Origin: Rubrivivax sp.
Lineage (GTDB): Bacteria > Pseudomonadota > Gammaproteobacteria > Burkholderiales > Burkholderiaceae_C
DNA length: 35,293 nucleotides
Assembly (NCBI GenBank): GCA_030653505.1
Contig: JAURZK010000139.1
Location: 1-35,293, forward strand
Direction: 5' to 3'
This document shows, one piece after another, positions 7,436 through 15,281 of the stretch. Below the pieces are notes generated by a model that was not told where the DNA came from, made no database searches, and saw only the letters and a program-made list of their open reading frames with translations. The position numbers were made by a program, and so were the translations under genes. Numbering within the stretch: position 1 is the first letter of the stretch; each line of letters starts with the position of its first letter.

Positions 7436-9712
7436 GTGAGCACCACCGAATCAAGCGCCGAGACAGCCCCGGAAACCAAGCCCAAGTCCGCACCGGCGGA
7501 CAGTTGCGGGGCCTGCCATTCCGACGCGCCCGCGAAAACGCCGACACCTGAACGCCGGACTGCAAAGGGCTGGTCCCGTTTTCGCGTGCCAACCATGGAC
7601 TGCGCCAGCGAGGAGTCGGAGATCCGTCGGGCGGTCGACGGCATCGACGGCATCCGGGCGCTCACATTTCAGCTTGGGCAGCGCACCTTGGCCCTTGATG
7701 CGCCAGGAGCCGCCGTCGAACTGGCCGTCGCCGCGATGCGCAAGGCGGGCTTCGATCCACAGCCGCTTCCCGACTCCGGCGCCAGTTCCACCGATGCTGC
7801 GAGTCAGGCAGAGGACGACCACGACCACGGTGCCGGATCGGCCGGCGCCTGGCGCCTGGGGTGGGCGCTGTTGCTGGCCGTCGGCGCCGAATTGCTGGGC
7901 TTCTTCGCCCCGGACACGCAGGTCTGGAAGGGCGCGGGGCTGGTCGTGTCGGCGGTGGCCATTTGGCTGGCCGGCTTCGATGTCTACAAGAAGGGACTGA
8001 CCGCGTTGCGCCACGGCCGGCTCAACATCAATGCGCTGATGACCGTCGCGGTCACCGGCGCGTTTGCCATCGGCCAGTGGCCCGAGGCGGCGATGGTGAT
8101 GGCGCTGTATGCCATCGCAGAGGCCATCGAGGCGCGCGCGGTCGATCGCGCCCGCAATGCGATCAAGGGCCTGCTGGAGATGGCGCCGGAGGAAGCGGCG
8201 GTGCACCAGGCCGATGGCACCTGGTTGAATGTGCAGGTTGCGTCGGTCGCATTGGGCGCCGTCGTGCGTGTACGCCCTGGCGAACGCGTGCCGATGGACG
8301 GTGTTGTCACCGAAGGCAATTCCAGCATCAACCAGGCCCCGGTCACGGGCGAGAGCATCCCGGTCGACAAGGCGGTCGGTGACCCGGTGTTCGCCGGCAC
8401 CATCAACGAGACCGGGACCTTTGAATTCAAGGTAACGGCCCTGGCGTCGAACTCCACGCTCGCCCGTATCATCCATGCGGTCGAGGAGGCGCAGGGGACA
8501 CGGGCGCCAACGCAGGGTTTCGTGGACCGCTTTGCCGCCATCTACACACCTGCTGTCTTCGTCATCGCCCTGGCCGTGGCGTTGCTTGGCCCGTGGCTGC
8601 TCGACTGGACATGGCTGCAAGCGATCTACAAGGCGCTCGTGCTGCTTGTCATTGCGTGCCCGTGCGCGCTCGTGATCTCGACACCGGTCACCATCGTCAG
8701 CGGCCTGGCAGCGGCAGCGCGTCGCGGCATCCTGATCAAGGGCGGCATCTACCTGGAGGGCGCCCGCAACCTGAAAGCGATTGCGCTCGACAAGACCGGC
8801 ACGATCACGGAAGGCAAGCCCAAACTTGTGGCCCGTGAGTCGATCGACCCCACCGCCGACGCGGCCCATGTGGAGAGCGTGGCCGCCGCGCTGGCCGGTC
8901 ATTCCGACCACCCTGTGTCGCGCGCCATCGCTCAGGGTCTGAAGCCATCGACGTTGCAGGTCAGCGACTTCAAGGCGCTCGCTGGCCGTGGTGTGCAGGC
9001 CGACATCGACGGTGTCAGCTATGCGCTGGGCAACCACCGGCTCATCGAGGAGCGCGGGCAGTGCTCGCCAGCGCTGGAGGCCACGCTGAAGGGGCACGAG
9101 GAGGCCGGCCGCACGGTCACGCTGCTGGCCTCGCCGACGGGTGTGCTGGCGCTGTACGCTGTGGCGGACACCATCAAGCCCTCGTCGCGCGAAGCGGTGG
9201 CATCACTGATCGCGCTGGGCATCACGCCGGTGATGCTGACCGGCGACAACCAGGCCACGGCGACGGCCATCGCCCACGAAGCCGGCATCGACGAAGCGCG
9301 TGGCAACCTGCTGCCTGAAGACAAGCTCGAAGCGATCAAAGCGCTGCAGGCCAAGCACGGCCCGACCGCCATGACCGGCGACGGCATCAACGATGCACCC
9401 GCGCTGGCGCAGGCCGATATCGGTGTGGCTATGGGCGCAGCCGGCACCGACACCGCGATGGAAGCGGCCGACGTGGTGGTGATGAACGACGACCTGCGCC
9501 GCATCGCCGAGACGGTCGTGCTGTCGCGCGACACGCACGCGGTGCTGTGGCAGAACATCTCGCTGGCCTTGGGCATCAAGCTCGTTTTCCTGGTGCTGGC
9601 GGTGTTCGGCAACGCGTCGATGTGGATGGCGATATTCGCCGACATGGGTGCCAGCCTGCTGGTCGTGGGCAACGGGCTTCGGCTGCTGAAGAAGGGAGTC
9701 AAAACGTCATGA
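7436..9712 (+). CDS. cadA: P1B-type Zn/Cd/Pb-exporting ATPase
   Basis: Inner-membrane P-type ATPase (758 residues) exporting Zn(II), Cd(II) or Pb(II) from the cytosol using ATP. In order: an N-terminal CGAC pair (Cys24, Cys27); a degenerate HMA domain with MDCASEE (Cys56), the acidic form seen in CadA/PbrA-like pumps; the TGES actuator loop; the CPC transport site at 408-410; the phosphorylated Asp452 in DKTGTITEGKP; the HP motif (SDHPVSRAI); and GDGIND at 648-653. I chose the GTG at 7436 because AAGGAAG lies six bases upstream and the upstream ATG falls in the -10. CadR diverges from it. It overlaps the next gene by ATGA, so the operon is tightly coupled. Confidence 0.95.
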   Translation: MSTTESSAETAPETKPKSAPADSCGACHSDAPAKTPTPERRTAKGWSRFRVPTMDCASEESEIRRAVDGIDGIRALTFQLGQRTLALDAPGAAVELAVAAMRKAGFDPQPLPDSGASSTDAASQAEDDHDHGAGSAGAWRLGWALLLAVGAELLGFFAPDTQVWKGAGLVVSAVAIWLAGFDVYKKGLTALRHGRLNINALMTVAVTGAFAIGQWPEAAMVMALYAIAEAIEARAVDRARNAIKGLLEMAPEEAAVHQADGTWLNVQVASVALGAVVRVRPGERVPMDGVVTEGNSSINQAPVTGESIPVDKAVGDPVFAGTINETGTFEFKVTALASNSTLARIIHAVEEAQGTRAPTQGFVDRFAAIYTPAVFVIALAVALLGPWLLDWTWLQAIYKALVLLVIACPCALVISTPVTIVSGLAAAARRGILIKGGIYLEGARNLKAIALDKTGTITEGKPKLVARESIDPTADAAHVESVAAALAGHSDHPVSRAIAQGLKPSTLQVSDFKALAGRGVQADIDGVSYALGNHRLIEERGQCSPALEATLKGHEEAGRTVTLLASPTGVLALYAVADTIKPSSREAVASLIALGITPVMLTGDNQATATAIAHEAGIDEARGNLLPEDKLEAIKALQAKHGPTAMTGDGINDAPALAQADIGVAMGAAGTDTAMEAADVVVMNDDLRRIAETVVLSRDTHAVLWQNISLALGIKLVFLVLAVFGNASMWMAIFADMGASLLVVGNGLRLLKKGVKTS

Positions 9713-10077
9713 AAACGGTCTCGCCGCGTATCACCACCCGTACAGCTGCCTTCGAAGCGGCCCTGTCGGAAGCCGGCCGTCGGCTTGCCGCTGGCGATGC
9801 CGCCGCCGCGTTGCAGTCGTTGGAACGCGCCCATGTGCTGGGCCAGAACGACTTTGGGCCCCACCTGCGAGTCCACTTGCGCATGCTGCATGTCGGCTGG
9901 AGATCGCACGACTGGCACGAAGTACGCGGCCAAGTCCTGCGCATCGCACTCGTTCCCCTCGGTCACCTGCTGGGGCGGTTGCCGCGCGGCAACACGGGCG
10001 CAGCGAGCGTCAGCGCCTTCGCCCCGATGGCCATCGCACCCGATATCGAGCGCTTGCTCGACAACAAGGAGTCATGA
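9709..10077 (+). CDS. DUF3703-type protein
   Basis: Protein of 122 residues resembling the DUF3703 family, often found beside metal-efflux genes; its function is unknown. It lacks a signal peptide and appears soluble. The N-terminal two-thirds read as helices (AAFEAALSEAGRRLAAGDAAAALQSL), followed by a motif rich in His and Trp (HVLGQNDFGPHLRVHLRML, then HDWHEVRGQ), which could bind metal. It starts on the ATGA overlap with cadA and is followed one base after its stop by the zinc-ribbon gene. The family assignment is from memory of motifs. Confidence 0.72.
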   Translation: MKTVSPRITTRTAAFEAALSEAGRRLAAGDAAAALQSLERAHVLGQNDFGPHLRVHLRMLHVGWRSHDWHEVRGQVLRIALVPLGHLLGRLPRGNTGAASVSAFAPMAIAPDIERLLDNKES

Positions 10078-10078
10078 C

Positions 10079-10369
10079 ATGGATTGTCCCGTTTGCAAGA
10101 CCGAGCGCCTCTCGATGATGGAACGCCAGGGCATCGAGATCGACTACTGCCCCAAATGCCGTGGCGTCTGGCTTGACCGGGGTGAACTCGACAAGATTGT
10201 CGAACGCTCAGTGGTGGAACTGGCTGCGGCCGTACCGGGTTCAGCGCCCGCCCCGCAGCCCTTTGCGCCGCAGGCCGAGTACGGTCACGGCGGGCATCGC
10301 CCTCGACATGACGACCGTTCTTCCGGGGGACACCGGCGCAAGTCGTTCCTGCAGGACCTCTTCGATTGA
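10079..10369 (+). CDS. zinc-ribbon (TFIIB-type) small protein
   Basis: Cytoplasmic protein of 96 residues with a zf-TFIIB-type ribbon: CPVC at 3-6 and CPKC near 23-26, then the family signature GVWLDRGELDKI. The C-terminal half is low-complexity with several His (YGHGGHRPRHDD), ending KSFLQDLFD, a tail usual for the family. AAGGAG lies seven bases before the ATG. It sits between the DUF3703 gene and lspA and overlaps lspA by four bases, so all four genes of this operon are translationally linked. A role in sensing or buffering zinc-like metals is conceivable but unproven. Confidence 0.85.
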   Translation: MDCPVCKTERLSMMERQGIEIDYCPKCRGVWLDRGELDKIVERSVVELAAAVPGSAPAPQPFAPQAEYGHGGHRPRHDDRSSGGHRRKSFLQDLFD

Positions 10370-10887
10370 ACAACCGGCGGTTCAACTCACGCGACAGGTG
10401 GGGCGCGAGCCTTCTGCTCGCCGCGGTCCTGGCCATGCTGGACCAGTTCGTCAAGGCCGGCGTGGCAGCGACCCTCCCGCTCGGCAGCAGCGTCACGCTG
10501 ACGCCTTGGTTCAACCTCGTGCACGTGCTCAATCCCGGCGCGGCCTTCTCATTCCTGGCCGACGCGGGGGGCTGGCAGCGCCACGCCCTCAGCGGCATCG
10601 GCATCGTCGTCAGCCTTGCGCTCGCCGTTCTGTTGTGGCGCGGCGTTCGCAGCCGTCTCGAAGCGGCTGCGTATGTCGGCTTGATCGGCGGCGCCCTGGG
10701 CAACGTCATTGACCGGCTGCGCATCGGTGCGGTGGTCGACTACCTCGATCTGTATTGGCGTGACATGCATTGGCCAGCCTTCAACCTGGCCGATGTGTGG
10801 GTGGTCGGCGCTGCCGGCCTGCTGGTGCTGGCATCGTTCAAACCCGGAGTTGCCCCCGAGCCGCGCGGCCAGGGCGGTACATCCTGA
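10366..10887 (+). CDS. lspA: signal peptidase II (PbrC-like), TTG start
   Basis: Lipoprotein signal peptidase, an aspartic protease of the inner membrane that cleaves prolipoproteins (173 residues). Four membrane segments are visible. The catalytic dyad is Asp116 in GNVIDRLR and Asp143 in FNLADVWV; NPGAAFSF is also the family pattern. The start is TTG at 10366, overlapping the previous stop as TTGA; AGGA lies nine bases upstream. In the pbr lead-resistance operon of Cupriavidus a signal peptidase II (PbrC) is encoded with the pump, and this copy is therefore probably a metal-cluster paralogue and not the housekeeping one. Several lipoproteins are encoded in this same island. Confidence 0.93.
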   Translation: MNNRRFNSRDRWGASLLLAAVLAMLDQFVKAGVAATLPLGSSVTLTPWFNLVHVLNPGAAFSFLADAGGWQRHALSGIGIVVSLALAVLLWRGVRSRLEAAAYVGLIGGALGNVIDRLRIGAVVDYLDLYWRDMHWPAFNLADVWVVGAAGLLVLASFKPGVAPEPRGQGGTS

Positions 10888-10988
10888 GGTGTGCCTCCAC
10901 GCCGCTCAAGGGCATCGACAATGACAGCGCCCGGTGCTGCTGATCGTCAGCCTGCTGCGGGTCTGGCCCGAATATTGCCAACCTTCCC

Positions 10989-11444
10989 ATGTCCACAGAA
11001 CAGCCTACAGATCAGCTTGGTGGTCACTCCCGAAGACTCTGGGCGCCCCTGTTCCTGGCCTGGCTGATCGCCTTGCTCGCCACGGCGGGTGCGCTGTTTC
11101 TGGGTGAAGTGATGGGCATGACACCCTGCGTGTTGTGCTGGTACCAGCGCATCGCGATGTTTCCGCTGGTCGTGGTGCTCGGCCTGGGCCTGCTGGAGGC
11201 CGATGGCCGCAGCGTGCGCTACGCGATGCCCCTTGCGGCGGCCGGGTGGGCGATCGCGCTGTACCACTGTCTGGTGTTCTGGGGCCTCGTGACCGAAGCG
11301 CTGGTGCCTTGTGGCAAGGGCGGCTCTTGCGCGGACGCGGAGGTGCAGATCGTCGGCTTCGTGCCGATCCCGCTGTTGTCGGTCGCCGCCTTCACAATGA
11401 TTCTGGTGTTGCTGTGGGTGTCGATGAAGGAGGTCAAAACATGA
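10989..11444 (+). CDS. DsbB/BdbC-like disulfide bond formation protein
   Basis: Inner-membrane thiol oxidase of 151 residues that re-oxidises a DsbA-like partner and passes electrons to quinone. The first Cys pair is Cys47-VL-Cys50 in PCVLCWYQR, the DsbB hallmark. The second pair is Cys108 and Cys114 (PCGKGGSC). Four or five hydrophobic segments span the protein. It overlaps the DsbA-like gene by ATGA, so the two form a dedicated pair. About 100 bases separate it from lspA, with no obvious promoter or gene between. Periplasmic Cys-rich metal proteins in this island are possible clients; that is inference. Confidence 0.9.
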   Translation: MSTEQPTDQLGGHSRRLWAPLFLAWLIALLATAGALFLGEVMGMTPCVLCWYQRIAMFPLVVVLGLGLLEADGRSVRYAMPLAAAGWAIALYHCLVFWGLVTEALVPCGKGGSCADAEVQIVGFVPIPLLSVAAFTMILVLLWVSMKEVKT

Positions 11445-12097
11445 ACAAGAAGTGGCTTGTCGTTGCCACCGTAGCGGTGGTCGTGCTGGCCTTCGCGGGC
11501 GGTGCCCTGGTAATCAAGGATCGCTCCGCGCAAGAAGTGAAGCAGCTTGCGCAGAACAACAATGAAGCGCTGGTGCGCCCGCACGCGCCGGTGTTCGGCA
11601 ATCCAGCGGCCAAGGTCACGATCGTCGAGTTCTTCGACCCGTCGTGCGAGACCTGTCGGGCCTTCTACCCGTTGGTCAAACGCATCGTCAACGCGAGCTT
11701 CGGGCAAGTGCGGCTGGTGGTGCGCTACGCGCCGCTGCACAAGGGTTCCGACACGGCCATCCAGATCCTGGAAGCGGCCCGCCTGCAGGGCAAATACTGG
11801 GAGGCGCTGGAGCGCGCGCTGGTCGATCAGCCCCGCTGGGCGGCGCACCACAACCCGCAGCCGGCGCTGATCTGGGACTCGCTGACCGATCTTGGTCTCG
11901 ATATGGCGAAGGCCCGTGCCGACGCCGCCAGCCCGGCCATCGCGCAGGCACTGCGCCAGGACATCGCTGACATGCAGGCCTTGCAGGTCAAGCAAACGCC
12001 GGGCTTCTTCGTCAACGGCACGCCGCTGCGCGACTTTGGCGAGGCGCAGTTGAAGGCCCTGGTCGATCAGGAGGTCGCCAAGGCCAAGGTCCCGTAG
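11441..12097 (+). CDS. DsbA-like periplasmic thiol oxidoreductase
   Basis: Membrane-anchored DsbA/DsbG-type protein, 218 residues. Residues 5-25 form an uncleaved-looking N-terminal helix. The active site is Cys69-ET-Cys72 (FFDPSCETC), and the cis-proline loop is QTPGFFVNG with Pro187. AAGGAGG lies seven bases before the ATG. It is encoded with the DsbB-like protein, which should keep it oxidised. A decayed copy of the 3' end of such a gene lies at 12901-13013. Confidence 0.9.
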   Translation: MNKKWLVVATVAVVVLAFAGGALVIKDRSAQEVKQLAQNNNEALVRPHAPVFGNPAAKVTIVEFFDPSCETCRAFYPLVKRIVNASFGQVRLVVRYAPLHKGSDTAIQILEAARLQGKYWEALERALVDQPRWAAHHNPQPALIWDSLTDLGLDMAKARADAASPAIAQALRQDIADMQALQVKQTPGFFVNGTPLRDFGEAQLKALVDQEVAKAKVP

Positions 12098-12161
12098 CGA
12101 AGACGCGGTTCGGTCTGCATCCCGGCGTGGGCGGCGCGGGCGTGCAGAGCTGGCAAGACCG

Positions 12162-12302
12162 ATGTCGCCCCGCATCGTGCCCGTCTATACGACACTGTCC
12201 GAAGCCAAGCGCGACAAGGCTGCAGCGAATCCGGCCACCGCGATTGCCATGCTGGAGCAGGACGTGTGTGTGCAACGTGTCGAGCGCGACACGAGACAAT
12301 GA
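12162..12302 (+). CDS. possible 46-residue ORF
   Basis: Small ORF (MSPRIVPVYTTLSEAKRD...) in the 257-base gap before the UPF0114 gene. I recognise no family, and no clear ribosome binding site precedes it (the nearest purines are GGCAAGACCG). It may be a remnant or chance. Confidence 0.2.
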   Translation: MSPRIVPVYTTLSEAKRDKAAANPATAIAMLEQDVCVQRVERDTRQ

Positions 12303-12354
12303 GCCGTCCGGCGGCCCCGGGTCGCCGCCCTCCCGATCCACCGAGTCCACGCCG

Positions 12355-12876
12355 ATGCAATCCAAGCCAAACGTGTTCGAACGTCTTCTTGAGTCGGCGA
12401 TCTTCTCCAGCCGCTGGCTGCTCGCGCCCTTCTTCCTCGGCCTGATCGTCGCCATGGTGGTGCTGCTGGTGAAGTTCGGCAAAGAGCTGACGCGGCTGCT
12501 GCTCGGCGTCTTCGGCTATGTTGAACACGACTCGGTGATCTCGATCCTGACCCTGGTCGACACCGCGCTGATCGCTGTGCTGCTGTTGATCATCGTCTTC
12601 AGCGGCTACGAGAACTTCGTCTCCAAGCTCAGTATCGGCGACCACGAGGACCGCCCCGCCTGGATGGGCAAGATCAGCTTCTCCGACCTGAAGATGAAGC
12701 TCATCGGCGCCATCATCGCGATCTCGGCGGTTGAACTGCTGAAGGCCTTTTTGGTCAGCACGCAGCTGACGGGCGAGCAGATCGGCTGGAAGATCGCCAT
12801 CCACCTCACCTTCGTGGTCTCGGGTCTGCTGTTCGCGGCGTCGGACTGGATCAGTGACAGCCGCAAGTCGCATTGA
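12355..12876 (+). CDS. UPF0114 (YqhA-type) membrane protein
   Basis: Integral membrane protein of 173 residues of the UPF0114/TIGR00645 family, function unknown. The recognisable segments are FERLLESAIFSSRWLLAPFF, SGYENFVSKL and WMGKISFSDLKMKL. Four hydrophobic helices are expected. I chose the ATG at 12355 (MQSKPNVFERLLE) as it matches the family N-terminus; the frame is open further upstream but that part has no protein character. It reads with the dsb pair but 257 bases downstream. Confidence 0.85.
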   Translation: MQSKPNVFERLLESAIFSSRWLLAPFFLGLIVAMVVLLVKFGKELTRLLLGVFGYVEHDSVISILTLVDTALIAVLLLIIVFSGYENFVSKLSIGDHEDRPAWMGKISFSDLKMKLIGAIIAISAVELLKAFLVSTQLTGEQIGWKIAIHLTFVVSGLLFAASDWISDSRKSH

Positions 12877-12900
12877 CTGTTCGGCTGGAAGCCCTGCAAA

Positions 12901-13013
12901 GTCGATGGGATGACGCCGGGGTTCTTCGTCAACGGCACGCCGTTGCGTGACTTCGGCGAAGCGTAGCTGCGGGCTAGCCCGAGCAAGAAATCAAGAAGGT
13001 GAAGGCTCCGTAG
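12901..13013 (+). pseudogene. remnant of a dsbA-like 3' end
   Basis: Reads VDGMTPGFFVNGTPLRDFGEA, then a TAG where the intact gene has CAG. After a one-base deletion it resumes as EQEIKKVKAP and stop. It matches the last ~35 codons of the intact gene (11990-12097) at a similar position. Its end overlaps the 3' end of copS, whose last few residues are read from the antisense of this remnant. Confidence 0.8.
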
Positions 13014-14367
13014 CGGAGGGCGTCGCAGAGACACCCGGCGCGGGCAGCACGGTGAAGCCGATCGAGGTGATGCCGCTGGCTGAACTTGCAAAGGGCCTGC
13101 CACCATGCATGCGGGCGATTGCAGCGACGATGGCCAGACCCAGGCCGTGGTTCTGATGTGCACCGCTGCGTGCGCGGTCGCCACGGAAGAAGCGATCAAA
13201 CAACCGCGGCAAGTGCGACGGTTCGATGGTTGCCCCGTGATTGGCTACCGCCAACCGCACTTCGCCGCCCGTCAGGGCGTCGATCTCGATTCGGATCGTC
13301 GAGCCGCGGGCCGAGTAGCGCGTGGCATTGGCGACCAGGTTTGACAGCGCGCGTTGCAACAGCGGCAGATCAAACTCTCCGCCGGTGTCGCCGATGACCT
13401 CGACCCGGACTCCGGCATCGTCCAGCGCGGCGTCGTGATAGTCAGCCACCTGCCGAGCCACCCCGGCCAGGCTGGCCGTGGCCACACGCCGCGCCGAACT
13501 GCCTCGATCGGCCTGTGAGAGAAAGAGCATGTCCTGCACGATGCCGGCCACGCGCTGCAGTTCTTCCAGGTTCGACCCGAGCACCTCGCGCAGTTCTTCG
13601 GCACCGCGCGCCCTGCGCAGCGCCAGTTCGGTGCTGCTGATCAGGGTGGCGAGTGGGGTGCACAGCTCATGCGCCACATCGGCATTGAATCCTTCTAACT
13701 GCTCATAGGCCTGTGACAAGCGGCCGAGCAGTTCGTTGAACTGCGCAATCAAAGGTTCGAGTTCTTCGGCCTGGCCTGAGCCATCCAAACGCCGATGCAG
13801 CGTATCTGCCGCAAGCAGGCGTGTCTGCTCCACCAGTTCCCGCACGGGGCGCAGCCCCAGGCGCACCAGCACAAAGCCGCCCGCCGAGACCAACGCAGCG
13901 CCGCCCAGGGCAGCGGCCAGCAGCGTGAGTGCAAGCCGACGCAGCAATAGGCGGTCATCGCCCGTGTCCAGTGTCAGGACCGCGGTCAGCTTGTCCGGTG
14001 CGGTGGCCGGCGCGGCCACTTCGAAGCGGGCCACGCGCGCGCTACCGGGGGACGACGCGCCGACGGCGCGCTGGTAGAAGACGCTGCCATCGGGCCGCGC
14101 CAGCGACAAGGCCAGATCCTGGTGCCCGACGAAGAAGTCGTCGAGCTTGTGGGTCAACGTGCTGGCGTCGCCGCGCTGCGGCTCTTCGGTGAGCAAGTGC
14201 CGCACCTGCGTCTGCTTCTGCGTCAGCGCCTCGATCTGCCGCGCCTCGAGGTTCACGTGCGTGACGGCGTAGACCGCGACGCAGACCACGGAGAGTCCGG
14301 CCAGGCTCTGAAGCGCCAGCCATGTCGACAGCCGCCGCCCGAGGGAACCGACGCGGCTCCTGCTCAT
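12991..14367 (-). CDS. copS: copper/heavy-metal sensor histidine kinase
   Basis: Membrane sensor kinase of the CusS/CopS/IrlS heavy-metal group, 458 residues. Helix 1 spans about 18-36 and helix 2 about 145-170, enclosing a periplasmic sensor domain (about 40-140). HAMP follows (LGLRPVRELVEQ), then the phosphorylated His233 in the box VAHELCTPLA, where the usual Arg is Cys236. The ATPase domain has N (NLVANATRYS) and G (HQNHGLGLAIV) boxes. It should phosphorylate CopR, encoded 70 bases upstream. The gap between the two genes holds a small hairpin (14394-14408). The last residues (ATEPSPS) come from the antisense of the dsbA remnant, so the original C-terminus may be lost. In the second module this gene is truncated, so this kinase may serve both CopR copies. 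Confidence 0.93.
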   Translation of the reverse strand: MSRSRVGSLGRRLSTWLALQSLAGLSVVCVAVYAVTHVNLEARQIEALTQKQTQVRHLLTEEPQRGDASTLTHKLDDFFVGHQDLALSLARPDGSVFYQRAVGASSPGSARVARFEVAAPATAPDKLTAVLTLDTGDDRLLLRRLALTLLAAALGGAALVSAGGFVLVRLGLRPVRELVEQTRLLAADTLHRRLDGSGQAEELEPLIAQFNELLGRLSQAYEQLEGFNADVAHELCTPLATLISSTELALRRARGAEELREVLGSNLEELQRVAGIVQDMLFLSQADRGSSARRVATASLAGVARQVADYHDAALDDAGVRVEVIGDTGGEFDLPLLQRALSNLVANATRYSARGSTIRIEIDALTGGEVRLAVANHGATIEPSHLPRLFDRFFRGDRARSGAHQNHGLGLAIVAAIARMHGGRPFASSASGITSIGFTVLPAPGVSATPSATEPSPS

Positions 14368-14437
14368 TGGGGCACCCTACGGCCTGCGGCCGGTCCCGCC
14401 AAGCGGGAGCATGAGCACTTGGGGCGGCCCGGCGTGT

Positions 14438-15124
14438 TCATTCCTCGCGCTCCTCCAGCACGTAACCCATGCCGCGCACCGTATGCAGCAGCGTGCGCTC
14501 GAAGGGCGCGTCGAGCTTGCCGCGCAGCCTGCGTACCGCCACGTCGATGACATTGGTGGCGCTGTCGAAGTTGATGTCCCACACCTGCTCCGCAATCTCG
14601 GTGCGGGAAAGCACCTCGCCCTGACGGCGCAGCAGCAAGGCCAGCAAGGTGAACTCCTTGGCCGTGAGGTCGAGCCTTCGGCCAGCCCGTGTGGCCTTGC
14701 GGCGCAGCAGGTCCATCTCGAGGTCAGACAGACCCAGGACCGTGGCACCTTCAGGCTCGCGCGCCGGACGCGCGCGGCGCAGCAGAACCTGGATCCGGGC
14801 CACCAGTTCGGAGAACGCGAACGGCTTGACGAGGTAGTCATCTGCACCCCCTTGCAGACCCTTGACACGGTCCTCGACCCGGACGCGCGCCGTGAGCATC
14901 AGCACAGGCGTTTGCTTGCTCTGGCGCAGGGCGGCCAGCAAGCCCAGCCCGTCGATGCCGGGCAGCATGCCGTCCAGCACGAGCAGGTCGTAGTCATCCT
15001 CCATTGCCAGGTGCAGACCGTCGACGCCGTTGTGCGCCACGTCCACGACATAGCCTTCTTCGGTCAAACCCTTGCGCAGGTATTCGGCGAGCTTCACCTC
15101 GTCTTCGATCACCAGCAGTCTCAT
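14438..15124 (-). CDS. copR: CopR/CusR-type response regulator
   Basis: OmpR-family response regulator of 228 residues. The receiver domain shows the acidic pocket (Glu7, Asp8), the phosphorylation site Asp51 (LVLDGMLPG), Thr79 and Lys101. The C-terminal winged helix carries [24 protein letters not shown] and the recognition region [15 protein letters not shown]. It differs from the second copy (23783-24469) at 24 of 228 residues by hand alignment, with the DNA-binding helix unchanged, so both should bind the same sites. A TGAC-N6-GTCA operator lies 34 bases upstream of its start, shared with the divergent DUF4148 gene, which suggests autoregulation. The start at 15124 was chosen over 15157 because MRLLVIEDE is the normal N-terminus. 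Confidence 0.95.
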   Translation of the reverse strand: MRLLVIEDEVKLAEYLRKGLTEEGYVVDVAHNGVDGLHLAMEDDYDLLVLDGMLPGIDGLGLLAALRQSKQTPVLMLTARVRVEDRVKGLQGGADDYLVKPFAFSELVARIQVLLRRARPAREPEGATVLGLSDLEMDLLRRKATRAGRRLDLTAKEFTLLALLLRRQGEVLSRTEIAEQVWDINFDSATNVIDVAVRRLRGKLDAPFERTLLHTVRGMGYVLEEREE

Positions 15125-15158
15125 GCCGTTGAAGCCCTCATTTGGCAACCCCAGCAAG

Positions 15159-15212
15159 TGACCGACTTGTCATCTGGTGGACCGAGTCTTGTTGGAGGCC
15201 GGTTTCTAAAGT
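15159..15212 (+). promoter_or_regulatory. CopR-type operator and -10 of DUF4148 gene 1
   Basis: TGAC-CGACTT-GTCA at 15159-15172, then exactly 34 bases, then TAAAGT at 15207-15212. The intervening bases carry TGTTGGAGGC, with TGTT at the same place in all four promoters of this type here. The operator also lies upstream of divergent copR. Confidence 0.75.
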
Positions 15213-15218
15213 CATGGT

Positions 15219-15281
15219 CATGCCATCGGGCATGCCGCGACACAAGGTCGCGGGCAACCCTATCTTCAAGGAACCCTGACC
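15219..15281 (+). ncRNA. 5' leader with two adjacent stem-loops (DUF4148 gene 1)
   Basis: Predicted 63-base leader. Stem-loop 1 (15219-15234) is CATGCC, loop atcg, GGCATG, and begins at the predicted first transcribed base. Stem-loop 2 (15235-15253) pairs CCGCGAC with GTCGCGG around a 5-base loop. AAGGA follows, nine bases before the ATG. The leader of the paralogue at 24628 has the same length and layout with a changed but still paired second stem. Confidence 0.6.

Noticed and set aside
14368..14437. Possible short gene between copR and copS
   Set aside because: Only a continuation frame ([10 protein letters not shown]...) and a 6-bp hairpin are seen; no sign of a protein family.
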